Shown here: positions 22,445 through 29,328 of the stretch, piece after piece
How the letters are laid out: every line of letters begins with the position of its first letter
Position numbering within the stretch: position 1 is the first letter of the stretch
Assembly (NCBI GenBank): GCA_964610345.1
Contig: CAZSVQ010000007.1
Coordinates: 1 to 29,328 of the forward strand
DNA: 29,328 nt
Source: HK-STAS-PATE-36 sp964610345
GTDB taxonomy: Bacteria > Patescibacteriota > Saccharimonadia > Saccharimonadales > JAGQNJ01
Direction: 5' to 3'
The notes under the pieces: generated by a model
The model's input: the letters and a program-made list of their open reading frames with translations, nothing else
The model's database searches: none
What the model was told of the DNA's origin: nothing
Position numbers and translations under genes: made by a program

Positions 22445-22936
22445 ATGAAAATTCAAATAGTAAACGAAAAAGACGAGCTAATTGGGCTAAAAGAACGTTC
22501 TGAAGTAGACTATCAAACAGATATATATCGAGTTTCAGCCCTATGGGTAACAAACTCAATTGGGCAAGTTTTGCTAGCCCAAAGAGCATCGAACAAAGAT
22601 AAAGATGCTGGACTCTGGGGCCACGCCGTAGCTGGCACCATTGACGCGGGGGAGACATACGATAAAAACATTTATAAAGAAGCAGAAGAAGAAATTGGGT
22701 TAACTGGAGTTGAATTTACTAAAGGTAAAAAGATGCGCATTACATTCCCGCGTAACTTCTTTTGTCAATGGTACTTTGTAAACTTAGACCGCGATATTGA
22801 CTCATTTACTATGCAAAACAGTGAAGTTGATGATTTAGCATGGGTCGATTTAATAACCATGAAGCAAGAACTAAAAGACACTCCTATAAAATATGTTCCG
22901 GCCCTAACCCAAATCGTAGATGAATTAGGAATTTAA
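22445..22936 (+). CDS. NUDIX hydrolase (isopentenyl-diphosphate isomerase-like)
   Basis: A 163-residue NUDIX protein. The box GTIDAGETYDKNIYKEAEEE has Gly, Glu and the EEAEEE-like acidic run, though Arg-Glu is Lys-Glu. The start IVNEKDELIGLKERSEVD and VLLAQRASNKDKDAGLWG are typical of the IPP-isomerase-type NUDIX family and of small pyrophosphatases. The real substrate is unknown. The ATG at 22445 is chosen because AAAGGA sits 5-6 bases before it; the ATG at 22439 lies inside that ribosome site. Probably cotranscribed with 21616. It is a paralogue-like relative of the broken gene at 14880. Confidence 0.82.
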   Translation: MKIQIVNEKDELIGLKERSEVDYQTDIYRVSALWVTNSIGQVLLAQRASNKDKDAGLWGHAVAGTIDAGETYDKNIYKEAEEEIGLTGVEFTKGKKMRITFPRNFFCQWYFVNLDRDIDSFTMQNSEVDDLAWVDLITMKQELKDTPIKYVPALTQIVDELGI

Positions 22937-23018
22937 ATTCTATTGCTTGTGCAAACCATTTATAGTGCAAAAATTTCATATTATTCAGCAATTTATAATT
23001 GCCTCGTTTTTATAATCC

Positions 23019-23106
23019 TGGTACCGTGGGCCGGACTTGAACCGGCACGAGAGTAAATCTCACCAGATTTTGAGTCTAGCGCGTCTACCAATTCCGCCAC
23101 CACGGC
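23019..23106 (-). tRNA. tRNA-Leu (CAA anticodon)
   Basis: A class II tRNA with a long variable arm. Acceptor GCCGTGG pairs with CCACGGT through a G-U first pair; discriminator A; CCA is encoded (23021-23019). The anticodon stem CTAGA/TCTGG closes the loop CTCAAAA, anticodon CAA. The D-arm contains AATTGGTAGACGC and the T-arm GGTTCAAGTCC, typical of tRNA-Leu. Confidence 0.93.
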
Positions 23107-23176
23107 ACATACTTTTAAAAATCACATCCGCATAATTGATATACGGTAGTTGGGGCTATTATACAACAGTTTAATC

Positions 23177-23185
23177 TGTTAAACT
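23177..23185 (+). promoter_or_regulatory. extended -10 promoter of the sortase gene
   Basis: TGTTAAACT, 12 bases before the ATG at 23198, so the transcript would have a leader of about 5 nt. No ribosome site is visible. Confidence 0.45.
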
Positions 23186-23197
23186 AGCATAAAAGCT

Positions 23198-24379
23198 ATG
23201 TCAGACCAACCAAGTAAACCAACCACTAATAAAGAAGATCCGGCCGTTCATTTAATTCGCTCCAAGATTGATGCACTTTATGGCCATGAACCAAGCGCCA
23301 AAGAAGAAATCAAAGAAGTTGAAACCATAAAACAACCATCAAAACATCAAGCTTACATGAAGAAGCTCGGCGAATCCGGCAAATCCCTTGCCGAAATTCA
23401 AACTGAATGGCACAAATATTACCAAGCCTTGCCAGATACCCAAAAGCACGAAGTATGGCAAGAGTTTTACTCCGCCAATAAACGAGCCAAACAACCGGAG
23501 CAAAAACCAGAACATGCAGCTAAGCACAACAACCAGCCACCCAACGAAACTCGTGTTTTTCATGAGCCAAATGTTAACGCCCACAAACCCACCAAAAACA
23601 CCATTGCCGAAGCTAGAAAAAAAATCCACCATAGCGTTAGCAAAAACCAAAAAGCCAAATTGTCTGCAAAAGCCCATTTTAAATCTTTACTATTTGGCCT
23701 GAGTATGGGAGCTGTAATGCTACTCGTATTATTATTTGGATTTTTTAACGAGCGATTTTTAGCACCATTTATAACTCCAAGCAGAAATGTCAGCTCAACC
23801 CCAATCATTGTTGACCCAAGCTCTACAACTGCTGGCCCAGAAAGTTTAATCATCATACCTAAAATTAACGTGGAAGTACCGGTTGTATATGACACTCCGA
23901 CAATTCAAGAAAAAGATATCCAAAAGGGGCTTGAGAGCGGTGTAGTCCATTACGTTACTACTCCTAATCCAGGTGAGCAAGGCAATAGTGTGGTTGTTGG
24001 TCATTCAAGCAACAATATTTTAAATGGCGGTAAGTACAAATTTGCATTTGTACTACTAAATAAACTAGAAAATGGTGACACGTTTTCAATGACAAAAGGC
24101 GGCAAACGCTACACTTATAAGATATATGATAAAAAAATCGTTAAGCCAAACGACTTATCTGTACTTGGCAAAAATGACAAACCATCGACTGTAACTTTGA
24201 TTACATGTGACCCACCCGGCACATCATTAAACAGGCTGATTGTAGTAGGTGAGCAAATATCACCCGACCCAAATACCAATCTTGCTAGCACAGCACAAAC
24301 GGCGGATAGTCAGCCAACTATTGTACCCGGAAATGCGCCTTCATTATGGAGCCGCTTAACCGGTTGGCTATTCACCTAA
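23198..24379 (+). CDS. sortase with long charged cytoplasmic N-terminal region
   Basis: A 393-residue sortase, nearly twice the usual length. Residues 1-165 are hydrophilic and lysine-rich, with one compact-looking segment (EWHKYYQALPDTQKHEVWQE, about 68-87). A single membrane helix lies near 168-188. The catalytic domain (about 210-345) has LIIIPKINVEVPVV, the His of VVGHSS, the Cys of TLITCDPPG and the Arg of LNRLIV, so all catalytic residues are present. A ~45-residue tail follows. It should link surface proteins through a sorting motif; none of the exported proteins in this window has an obvious C-terminal sorting signal, so substrates are elsewhere. Confidence 0.88.
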   Translation: MSDQPSKPTTNKEDPAVHLIRSKIDALYGHEPSAKEEIKEVETIKQPSKHQAYMKKLGESGKSLAEIQTEWHKYYQALPDTQKHEVWQEFYSANKRAKQPEQKPEHAAKHNNQPPNETRVFHEPNVNAHKPTKNTIAEARKKIHHSVSKNQKAKLSAKAHFKSLLFGLSMGAVMLLVLLFGFFNERFLAPFITPSRNVSSTPIIVDPSSTTAGPESLIIIPKINVEVPVVYDTPTIQEKDIQKGLESGVVHYVTTPNPGEQGNSVVVGHSSNNILNGGKYKFAFVLLNKLENGDTFSMTKGGKRYTYKIYDKKIVKPNDLSVLGKNDKPSTVTLITCDPPGTSLNRLIVVGEQISPDPNTNLASTAQTADSQPTIVPGNAPSLWSRLTGWLFT

Positions 24380-24391
24380 CGATTAGATTTA

Positions 24392-25876
24392 TTAATCGCC
24401 AGAAACTAAGAGTTTTGTTTTTGCAAGAGTGGCCTTGCCGTCTTGGCCTGGCGGGGAAAGGCTAAACGCGTTTTCATAATCACGGTCAAACATAACATCC
24501 GTGCTGGCATTGATTTGCATTAATTTTTGCTGATTTATACCATCAAAATCAAAAATCAAGACTGTACTACTTGTAGATGTAGCCAGCCGGTGACCGTCCA
24601 TCCACTCTACCGGACGATTTGTGTCAAATTTATCATTAATTTTGTACTTAAACTGCCTATCTGTTTCGGCATCATAAACAGCAAACGATTGATCAGATTG
24701 AGCTGCCAACATGCGAGCATTGGCAGAAAACGACACTTCTTTGGGGTTGTCAATCCTGAGTGTGCGCGCAAATAATGACCGATTTTGACTGTTAGATTCA
24801 AGTGCAGTGATTGGATCTTTATATACATAAACTTTGTTTTCGCTGGCCGCCCCAGAAACAACATACCAAGCATTATCAAATTTTGCCACATCAGTAACAT
24901 AAGATGTGTTTGCTGGCAATTCACGGAGCTCGTAATCTTTGTCTTTAGTTTTAATACGTACACTAACTACATTTAGGTTAGATTCTTTATTGGTCACATA
25001 AATTAACATGTCATCACCATGCGATTTATAATTAAAAACTTTCTGCACAACAGGGACGAGGGTTCTAGTTTTCATGTCAACAGATTGCAATAACCCATCA
25101 CTAGCCATGTGTAAATATAGTTGGTCAACTTTACGGTCTTTAAGCGTCACTTCAAACGGTTTTTGGCCAGTAATTAAATTAATATTTACTGAGGTTTCCG
25201 GCTTATCTTTGTTTATAATTACGAACTCCGTTTGATCGTCAAAAGTGTGCTTCATAAGTATATTAGAGTTGTCAGATGACCATTCTACTGCCTCTAAACT
25301 TTGAGAAGTTGTTGCACTGGTTAGTACAGACCCAGGCACAGAGAAAGTGGTAGAAGGTTTTTCAGGCTCGCCTGCGTTATAGACATCAAAATTCAAAAAA
25401 TTATCTGGCTGCTGAACAATAATCCATTTACGGTCGGGGCTAGACGAAACTATCTTAGGCGATGTGCTGTATGTTTTCATATCAGTTGCTTCAAGCTTTT
25501 CGGGGAACAATAATGGGTAAGCCAATCGTTCTACAATTCCACCTTCAAGACTTAATTCACGTTGCCAAGTGCGGTAACCAGCTTTTTTTAAAGTAACCTT
25601 GTAACGACCTTCTAATAAGTCGAACTTAGTATCGGTTTTATCATTATATTTCTTTTTACTGTTTATGCCCTCTACATAAACATCGGCACCGCTAGGGTGG
25701 GAATTTACAAATAACAGACCGTTTTGAGTAATATTGCCATTTCCATCTAACCGGTACCCAGCATTAGCAAACAATAACACAGTTGCACCCATACTAATTG
25801 CAATCGCAATTAGTATATAGCCAGCGTAAAGCTTTATTTTATTGGATCGTTTTTTATTTGGGTCTAAGAAATCCAT
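24392..25876 (-). CDS. membrane-anchored PEGA-domain protein with propeller-like C-terminal region
   Basis: A 494-residue surface protein. Residues about 15-37 form one membrane helix (LYAGYILIAIAISMGATVLL) after a basic start. A PEGA domain (about 50-120: LFVNSHPSGADVYVEG ... GRYKVTLKKAGYRTW) is a short beta-sandwich often linked to the cell wall. The remaining ~370 residues carry repeated WD-like turns (SSPDRKWIIV, EWSSDNSNILM, SFSANARMLAAQSDQ, EWMDGHRLATST), suggesting a beta-propeller. The function is not known; binding to a wall polymer or a partner cell is plausible. A hairpin without a T run (24380-24398) separates it from the sortase on the opposite strand. Confidence 0.8.
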   Translation of the reverse strand: MDFLDPNKKRSNKIKLYAGYILIAIAISMGATVLLFANAGYRLDGNGNITQNGLLFVNSHPSGADVYVEGINSKKKYNDKTDTKFDLLEGRYKVTLKKAGYRTWQRELSLEGGIVERLAYPLLFPEKLEATDMKTYSTSPKIVSSSPDRKWIIVQQPDNFLNFDVYNAGEPEKPSTTFSVPGSVLTSATTSQSLEAVEWSSDNSNILMKHTFDDQTEFVIINKDKPETSVNINLITGQKPFEVTLKDRKVDQLYLHMASDGLLQSVDMKTRTLVPVVQKVFNYKSHGDDMLIYVTNKESNLNVVSVRIKTKDKDYELRELPANTSYVTDVAKFDNAWYVVSGAASENKVYVYKDPITALESNSQNRSLFARTLRIDNPKEVSFSANARMLAAQSDQSFAVYDAETDRQFKYKINDKFDTNRPVEWMDGHRLATSTSSTVLIFDFDGINQQKLMQINASTDVMFDRDYENAFSLSPPGQDGKATLAKTKLLVSGD

Positions 25877-25884
25877 GATTTACT

Positions 25885-25890
25885 ACTATA
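25885..25890 (-). promoter_or_regulatory. -10 box of the PEGA-domain gene
   Basis: TATAGT on the minus strand, 8 bases before the ATG at 25876. An extended TGCTATAAA (25899-25891) directly upstream is an alternative. Confidence 0.4.
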
Positions 25891-25923
25891 TTTATAGCAT
25901 GGCAGTCCACTAAAAACCAGTAG

Positions 25924-25959
25924 ATGCAAAAGGGTTGCGTTAGTCTATGCAAAAGGGTT
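25924..25959. repeat. two 13-bp direct repeats (ATGCAAAAGGGTT)
   Basis: ATGCAAAAGGGTT occurs at 25924-25936 and 25947-25959, 23 bases apart, about two helix turns. It lies between the divergent PEGA and 26001 genes, with TATGAT overlapping its end, so it could be an operator. Confidence 0.7.
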
Positions 25960-26000
25960 ATGATTAATAAGATAATCTAGCTAAAAGAGGGTCCAGCAAC

Positions 26001-27050
26001 TTGGCTAACAATCATAAAAACGTCATAGAACTAAATGGCAAACTCTACGATACAAAACACGGTGGTCTTGTTGAAGATGTTGCCGCTTCTAGTGGTAAAA
26101 TCAAAAATCAAACTATTGATGGTTTCGTAGCCCCAAAACCACAAACTGTTATTAATCCTACCAAAGCTCAAATTTTCACTCCCAAAACTCCAAAACCAAT
26201 TAAGCATCGTCAGACTGGTGGGCACCACATCCGGCACTCGCAACAAAAATCTGTTACTTTAATACGAAAATCCGTTAAACGGCCAAAAACTACCGAAAAA
26301 GCACCAGATATTGCTCCGTTTCATAATAAAAGTCGTCTACATGTACGCTCGGACCGTGCCAGTAACACCCCTAAAAGCCCGTTCATCAATAAATACGGCA
26401 ACAACAGCCACGGAATCACTAAACGTACTGAGCCAATTGCAGTTGTTGCGCCACCGCAACACAAACAATCCATAGCACACAAAACAAAACACCACCCGCC
26501 AAAGCCAGTTAAAGCCCACGTAGAGCCAAGCAAATCAGAAAAATTATTTACTGATGCCCTGCAAAAAATAAATCCGTCAGTTAAACAAAAGCCAAAAAAA
26601 CGAAGCAAGGCAATAAAGTGGAGCAGCGGATTAACTGCCACGTTACTTCTTGTTGGTTTTATTGCTTATTTAAATTATCCCAACCTTAACGTGAAGTTGG
26701 CGGGGACACAAGCAGGCTTTTCTGCAAACATGCCAGGCTACAAACCTTCTGGCTTCTCTTTTAACTCAACAAACCAAGAAGCCGGCAAAGTTACCATCAA
26801 CTTCAAATCTAACACTGACGACCGCTCATACGCGGTCAAACAAGAAGTATCTAACTGGAATAGTCAATCCTTGCAAGAAAACTTTTTAATGAGTAATAAC
26901 AAAACTTTTACCACCACCCAAGAAGGTGGGCGAACAGTATACATGTACGATAATGGTAGTGCAACTTGGGTAAATGGTGGTGTATGGTACCAGGTAGAGA
27001 GCAATTCACTTAGCAGTGACCAAGTGCTAAATATTGTAGCTAGCATTTAA
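26001..27050 (+). CDS. membrane-anchored protein with disordered basic N-terminus and external DUF4367-like domain, TTG start
   Basis: A 349-residue protein. The first ~200 residues are low-complexity, rich in Lys, Pro and His, beginning with the ordered motif KNVIELNGKLYDTKHGG. One membrane helix lies near 209-228 (SGLTATLLLVGFIAYL). The external C-terminal domain (about 235-349) reads MPGYKPSGFSFNSTN, then alternating strands around SYAVKQEVSNWNSQS, a pattern like DUF4367. A cytoplasmic Lys-rich tail of this size suggests DNA or polyanion binding or anchoring, which is speculation. TTG is used: no ATG or GTG is near, and AGAGGG lies 9-10 bases before it. Confidence 0.65.
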   Translation: MANNHKNVIELNGKLYDTKHGGLVEDVAASSGKIKNQTIDGFVAPKPQTVINPTKAQIFTPKTPKPIKHRQTGGHHIRHSQQKSVTLIRKSVKRPKTTEKAPDIAPFHNKSRLHVRSDRASNTPKSPFINKYGNNSHGITKRTEPIAVVAPPQHKQSIAHKTKHHPPKPVKAHVEPSKSEKLFTDALQKINPSVKQKPKKRSKAIKWSSGLTATLLLVGFIAYLNYPNLNVKLAGTQAGFSANMPGYKPSGFSFNSTNQEAGKVTINFKSNTDDRSYAVKQEVSNWNSQSLQENFLMSNNKTFTTTQEGGRTVYMYDNGSATWVNGGVWYQVESNSLSSDQVLNIVASI

Positions 27051-27073
27051 TCATAGCTTGTTTGGCTCATCTC

Positions 27074-27082
27074 TGTTAAAAT
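27074..27082 (+). promoter_or_regulatory. extended -10 promoter of the 27090-gltX unit
   Basis: TGTTAAAAT, 7 bases before the ATG at 27090, without a ribosome site. Confidence 0.6.
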
Positions 27083-27089
27083 AGCAATA

Positions 27090-27356
27090 ATGACAAATCA
27101 AACAGAGTTAGCGCCGGAAGAAATTCTGGACGACAGATCTGCTCAATTGGAACACGCCGATAAAATCGCGCGTATAACAAGCGCCGGTTTTGTGGTGGGT
27201 GGTGTTGCTTGCATGACCGATATCTTTCTTGATTACATCCCTGATACTCCTAAGTTTGCCAGCATATATCTTGGTAGTATGTTAACAATTTCTGGTGTTG
27301 CACTATATGCAATCAACAAAAGATTTAATAATATGAGAAGTAATGAAACAAGTTAG
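27090..27356 (+). CDS. small membrane protein (88 aa) overlapping gltX
   Basis: I do not recognise the family. A soluble acidic start (LAPEEILDDRSAQLEH) precedes two hydrophobic segments (about 30-46 ITSAGFVVGGVACMTDI and 58-76), then a short basic tail (NKRFNNMR). The topology is probably N-in, C-in. The gene overlaps gltX by 14 bases and shares its promoter, so the two are cotranscribed. That is the only hint to its role. Confidence 0.6.
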   Translation: MTNQTELAPEEILDDRSAQLEHADKIARITSAGFVVGGVACMTDIFLDYIPDTPKFASIYLGSMLTISGVALYAINKRFNNMRSNETS

Positions 27357-28770
27357 AACACGCTTCGCGCCGAGCCCGACAGGTTTTTTACATGTAGGTG
27401 GCATCCGAACGGCACTTTTTGCCTGGTTGGTCGCGCGCCAAAATGATGGACAATTTATACTACGCCTAGAAGATACCGACAAGAACAGAGAAGTCGAGGG
27501 CTCTGCATCTCATTTGATAGAAAGCCTGAAAGCACTAGGGCTTAATTATGAGGAAGGGCCGGACAAGTTAGGGGATTATGGCCCTTACAAACAAAGTGAT
27601 CGACTTGACATCTACCAACGGTGGGCTAAGAATCTAGTAAACTCTGGCCGTGCATATGCCGACCCATACACCCCCGAACAAGTTCAGGAATTTCGCGAGC
27701 AAGCCAAAAAAGCCAAAAAACCATTTTTGTACCGTAACTATCGTCCAGAAAACCCACCAAAGTGGGACGGTTCACAACCTTTACGCTTAAAGTCTGACCC
27801 CAAGAGCTATACATGGCACGATGAAGTTTTGGGCGATTTATCATCTGGACCAGAAGTTATTGATGATATTATTTTAATAAAATCCGATGGCTACCCAACT
27901 TATAACTTCGCTCACATAGTAGATGATGCTGAAATGAAATTAACACATGTAATTAGAGGACAAGAGTTTTTAGCTAGTATGCCAAACTACCTTAACTTGT
28001 ATGAGGCGTTGGAGGTTAAACAACCGATTTTTGCAACCATGCCCCACATCCTAAATGAACAAGGTAATAAAAAACTATCTAAAAGAGATGGTGCCAAAGA
28101 TATTCTTGATTACATTCGCGAAGGCTACTTGCCTGAAGCCCTGCGCAGCTTTATTGCCACTCTTGGCTGGAACGACGGCACTGATCAAGAAATCTTTACA
28201 ACTGATGAACTTATTCAAAAATTTAGTCTCGACCGAGTAGGAAAAAGTGGTGCGCATTTTGATGAACGGCGCTTAAGGTGGGTAAACGGTCATTTTATCC
28301 GCGAGCTACCACAAGATGATTTGTTCAAAAAGGTTACTAACTTTTGGCCAGAAGAAGCCAAAAACTACGATGAAGCATATAAAAAACAGGTTCTTAGCCT
28401 AGTGCAAGACCGCCTAAAATACTTTGCAGAAATACCTGAGCTTACGAAATTTTTCTTTACTGACTTGCCCTTAGATTCAAACCTAATTAGCAACAACAAA
28501 CAACTAAAAAAACTTAGTTCAGAAGAACTAAAAAGCTTACTCCAAACATCGTTATCAGAACTACAGCAAAGCGATTTCTCGGTAGAAGATTTAACTAATC
28601 GCCTCAATACATTGCTTACACTTACACACACCAAGCCAGCCGTTTTGTTTGGCCTTATCCGTATAGCCATCACACAGGCACCAGCCAGTCCAGGCCTTGC
28701 AGATACCTTGCACATACTTAGTAAAGAAAAATCCTTGAAACGGATTCAAACCCAGATAGATTCTCTGTAA
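27343..28770 (+). CDS. gltX: glutamyl-tRNA synthetase
   Basis: A 475-residue class I aminoacyl-tRNA synthetase of normal length. The N-terminal APSPTGFLHVGGIRTAL contains the HIGH-type motif HVGG (17-20), RLEDTDKNR follows, HVIRGQEFLASMPNY lies in the Rossmann fold, and KLSKRDG (around residue 245) is the KMSKS motif. The C-terminal helical anticodon domain reaches the stop. It charges tRNA-Glu, and in organisms without GlnRS also tRNA-Gln for GatCAB; discrimination cannot be judged from the sequence. Its ATG lies within the end of the small membrane-protein gene, with no clear ribosome site, suggesting coupled translation. Confidence 0.97.
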   Translation: MKQVRTRFAPSPTGFLHVGGIRTALFAWLVARQNDGQFILRLEDTDKNREVEGSASHLIESLKALGLNYEEGPDKLGDYGPYKQSDRLDIYQRWAKNLVNSGRAYADPYTPEQVQEFREQAKKAKKPFLYRNYRPENPPKWDGSQPLRLKSDPKSYTWHDEVLGDLSSGPEVIDDIILIKSDGYPTYNFAHIVDDAEMKLTHVIRGQEFLASMPNYLNLYEALEVKQPIFATMPHILNEQGNKKLSKRDGAKDILDYIREGYLPEALRSFIATLGWNDGTDQEIFTTDELIQKFSLDRVGKSGAHFDERRLRWVNGHFIRELPQDDLFKKVTNFWPEEAKNYDEAYKKQVLSLVQDRLKYFAEIPELTKFFFTDLPLDSNLISNNKQLKKLSSEELKSLLQTSLSELQQSDFSVEDLTNRLNTLLTLTHTKPAVLFGLIRIAITQAPASPGLADTLHILSKEKSLKRIQTQIDSL

Positions 28771-28918
28771 CTCGCTTTCGTTCTTTTAAACTCATCAGCA
28801 GAACCACACAGTTATGGAGCGAAGATGACAAGCAGACAATAGTTTTAGGAATAGGTGTGAGGCGTTAGAGCCAAACGCCTGAGATCAATCCCAAACTACT
28901 CTCTACCTGTCACGGGAC
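28771..28918. other. boundary region with hairpin; composition begins to change
   Basis: No gene is seen. AGGCGTT (28860-28866) pairs perfectly with AACGCCT (28874-28880) around a 7-nt loop, but no T run follows on either strand. GC rises steadily from here to the window end. Confidence 0.5.
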
Positions 28919-29328
28919 CTAGTCCCAGTACAAACTAGCGTTCAACCAGTCAGGGAAGCCATTATCAGTGAACCACTCAAAACATGCCTGACGCACCTTG
29001 TTGCTGGCCTTGTTGTAAGCATCACTGAACATTTCGCCTTCGTAGGTATCGCTGACAGTGAAGACGATGGTGTCACAGTCGTAGATGTTCATGACCAAGG
29101 TGCCATCAGGGACATCGTACTTGCTTCGAATCTCGAAGCGACTGACAATGTTCATGTCGGCACGACGATCGTAGAATGCTGCCTTGTAGAAAATACTAGC
29201 TCGCTTACGACCCTTCTCGTCGAGAAGATCGGAGTGTATGTCGTGGGACGTGCCACGACGTGTCCAGCCCTCAGGGAGCTCGACGTAGACGAACAGGTCG
29301 TCGCCGGGCACCGGATCGCCAAAAACCA
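28919..29328 (-). CDS. partial GC-rich gene of unknown function (5' end beyond window)
   Basis: The frame stays open from its TAG stop at 28919-28921 to the window edge, at least 136 residues. The visible part is acidic, with aromatic-rich strands: DDLFVYVELPEGWTRRG, DVPDGTLVMNIYDCD, IVFTVSD and a C-terminal helix ending FPDWLNASLYWD. No signal peptide, membrane segment or known motif is apparent; a phage or plasmid origin is possible. GC is clearly above 50%, with G/C-ending codons (GAC, GTC, AAG, CTC), the opposite of every other gene here. It is either horizontally acquired or a chimeric contig end. Confidence 0.55.
   Translation of the reverse strand, partial: VFGDPVPGDDLFVYVELPEGWTRRGTSHDIHSDLLDEKGRKRASIFYKAAFYDRRADMNIVSRFEIRSKYDVPDGTLVMNIYDCDTIVFTVSDTYEGEMFSDAYNKASNKVRQACFEWFTDNGFPDWLNASLYWD

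Noticed and set aside
24380..24398. Terminator between the sortase and PEGA genes
   Set aside because: CGATTA/TAATCG forms only a 6-bp AT-rich stem and no T run follows on either strand.
25924..25959. CRISPR array
   Set aside because: Only two 13-bp repeats with a 10-bp spacer and no cas genes; too short for CRISPR.

Overview
The window looks like a chromosomal contig from a host-associated or ultrasmall bacterium of the Patescibacteria/CPR, most likely a Saccharibacteria (TM7)-type lineage. This is inference, not a database result. It rests on low GC (roughly 38-40% by eye), tightly packed short genes, housekeeping genes mixed with many lineage-type membrane-anchored proteins (sortase with a long cytoplasmic N-terminus, PEGA-domain protein, VKOR, GH5 and polysaccharide deacetylase), and no biosynthetic operons. 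UGA is a stop here (ATGA overlaps at 12310-12313 and 14880-14883), so the Gracilibacteria/SR1 code is not used.

Layout. 0-2.3 kb: rhodanese, YqeG-like HAD phosphatase, and a membrane diacylglycerol-kinase-family lipid kinase split by a 10-N assembly gap. 2.4-6.8 kb: a small basic protein, then on the minus strand a secreted polysaccharide deacetylase, VKOR, a YdeI/OmdA protein and the Na+/glutamate symporter GltS. 7.2-10.6 kb: an envelope-stress-like block with small proteins, a secreted helical protein that appears to start at AUA, an OmpR-type response regulator, a histidine kinase and an HdeD-family membrane protein. 10.6-14.1 kb (minus): rlmH, a MacB-type ABC permease and ATPase, an AAA_28 P-loop ATPase with an unusual leader, and tRNA-Ser. 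14.2-19.3 kb: MBL-fold hydrolase, an interrupted NUDIX gene, pyrH, a truncated exonuclease III remnant, a GH5 glycosidase and the intact exonuclease III. 19.4-22.9 kb: a GNAT acetyltransferase behind a leader-peptide/terminator attenuator, HAD phosphatase, plsC, a carbohydrate-kinase-like protein and a second NUDIX hydrolase. 23-27.4 kb: tRNA-Leu, sortase, PEGA protein and other surface or anchored proteins. 27.3-28.8 kb: gltX. The last ~0.4 kb is a GC-rich partial ORF whose composition does not match the rest; it is either a foreign gene or a chimeric contig end.

The most striking global signal is in the promoters. About fifteen genes carry an extended -10 (TGnTAnnnT) or plain TATAAT-like box 6-10 nt before the chosen start codon, with no Shine-Dalgarno sequence, so their mRNAs should be leaderless. 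A second class (2455, 4142, 7248, 10025, 14124, 19838, 22445) has clear Shine-Dalgarno sequences, and these are the genes with longer leaders. Two of those leaders contain intrinsic terminators placed where translation of a small ORF could control read-through: one before the GNAT gene and one before the AAA_28 ATPase. These are the best candidates for undescribed regulatory systems in the window.
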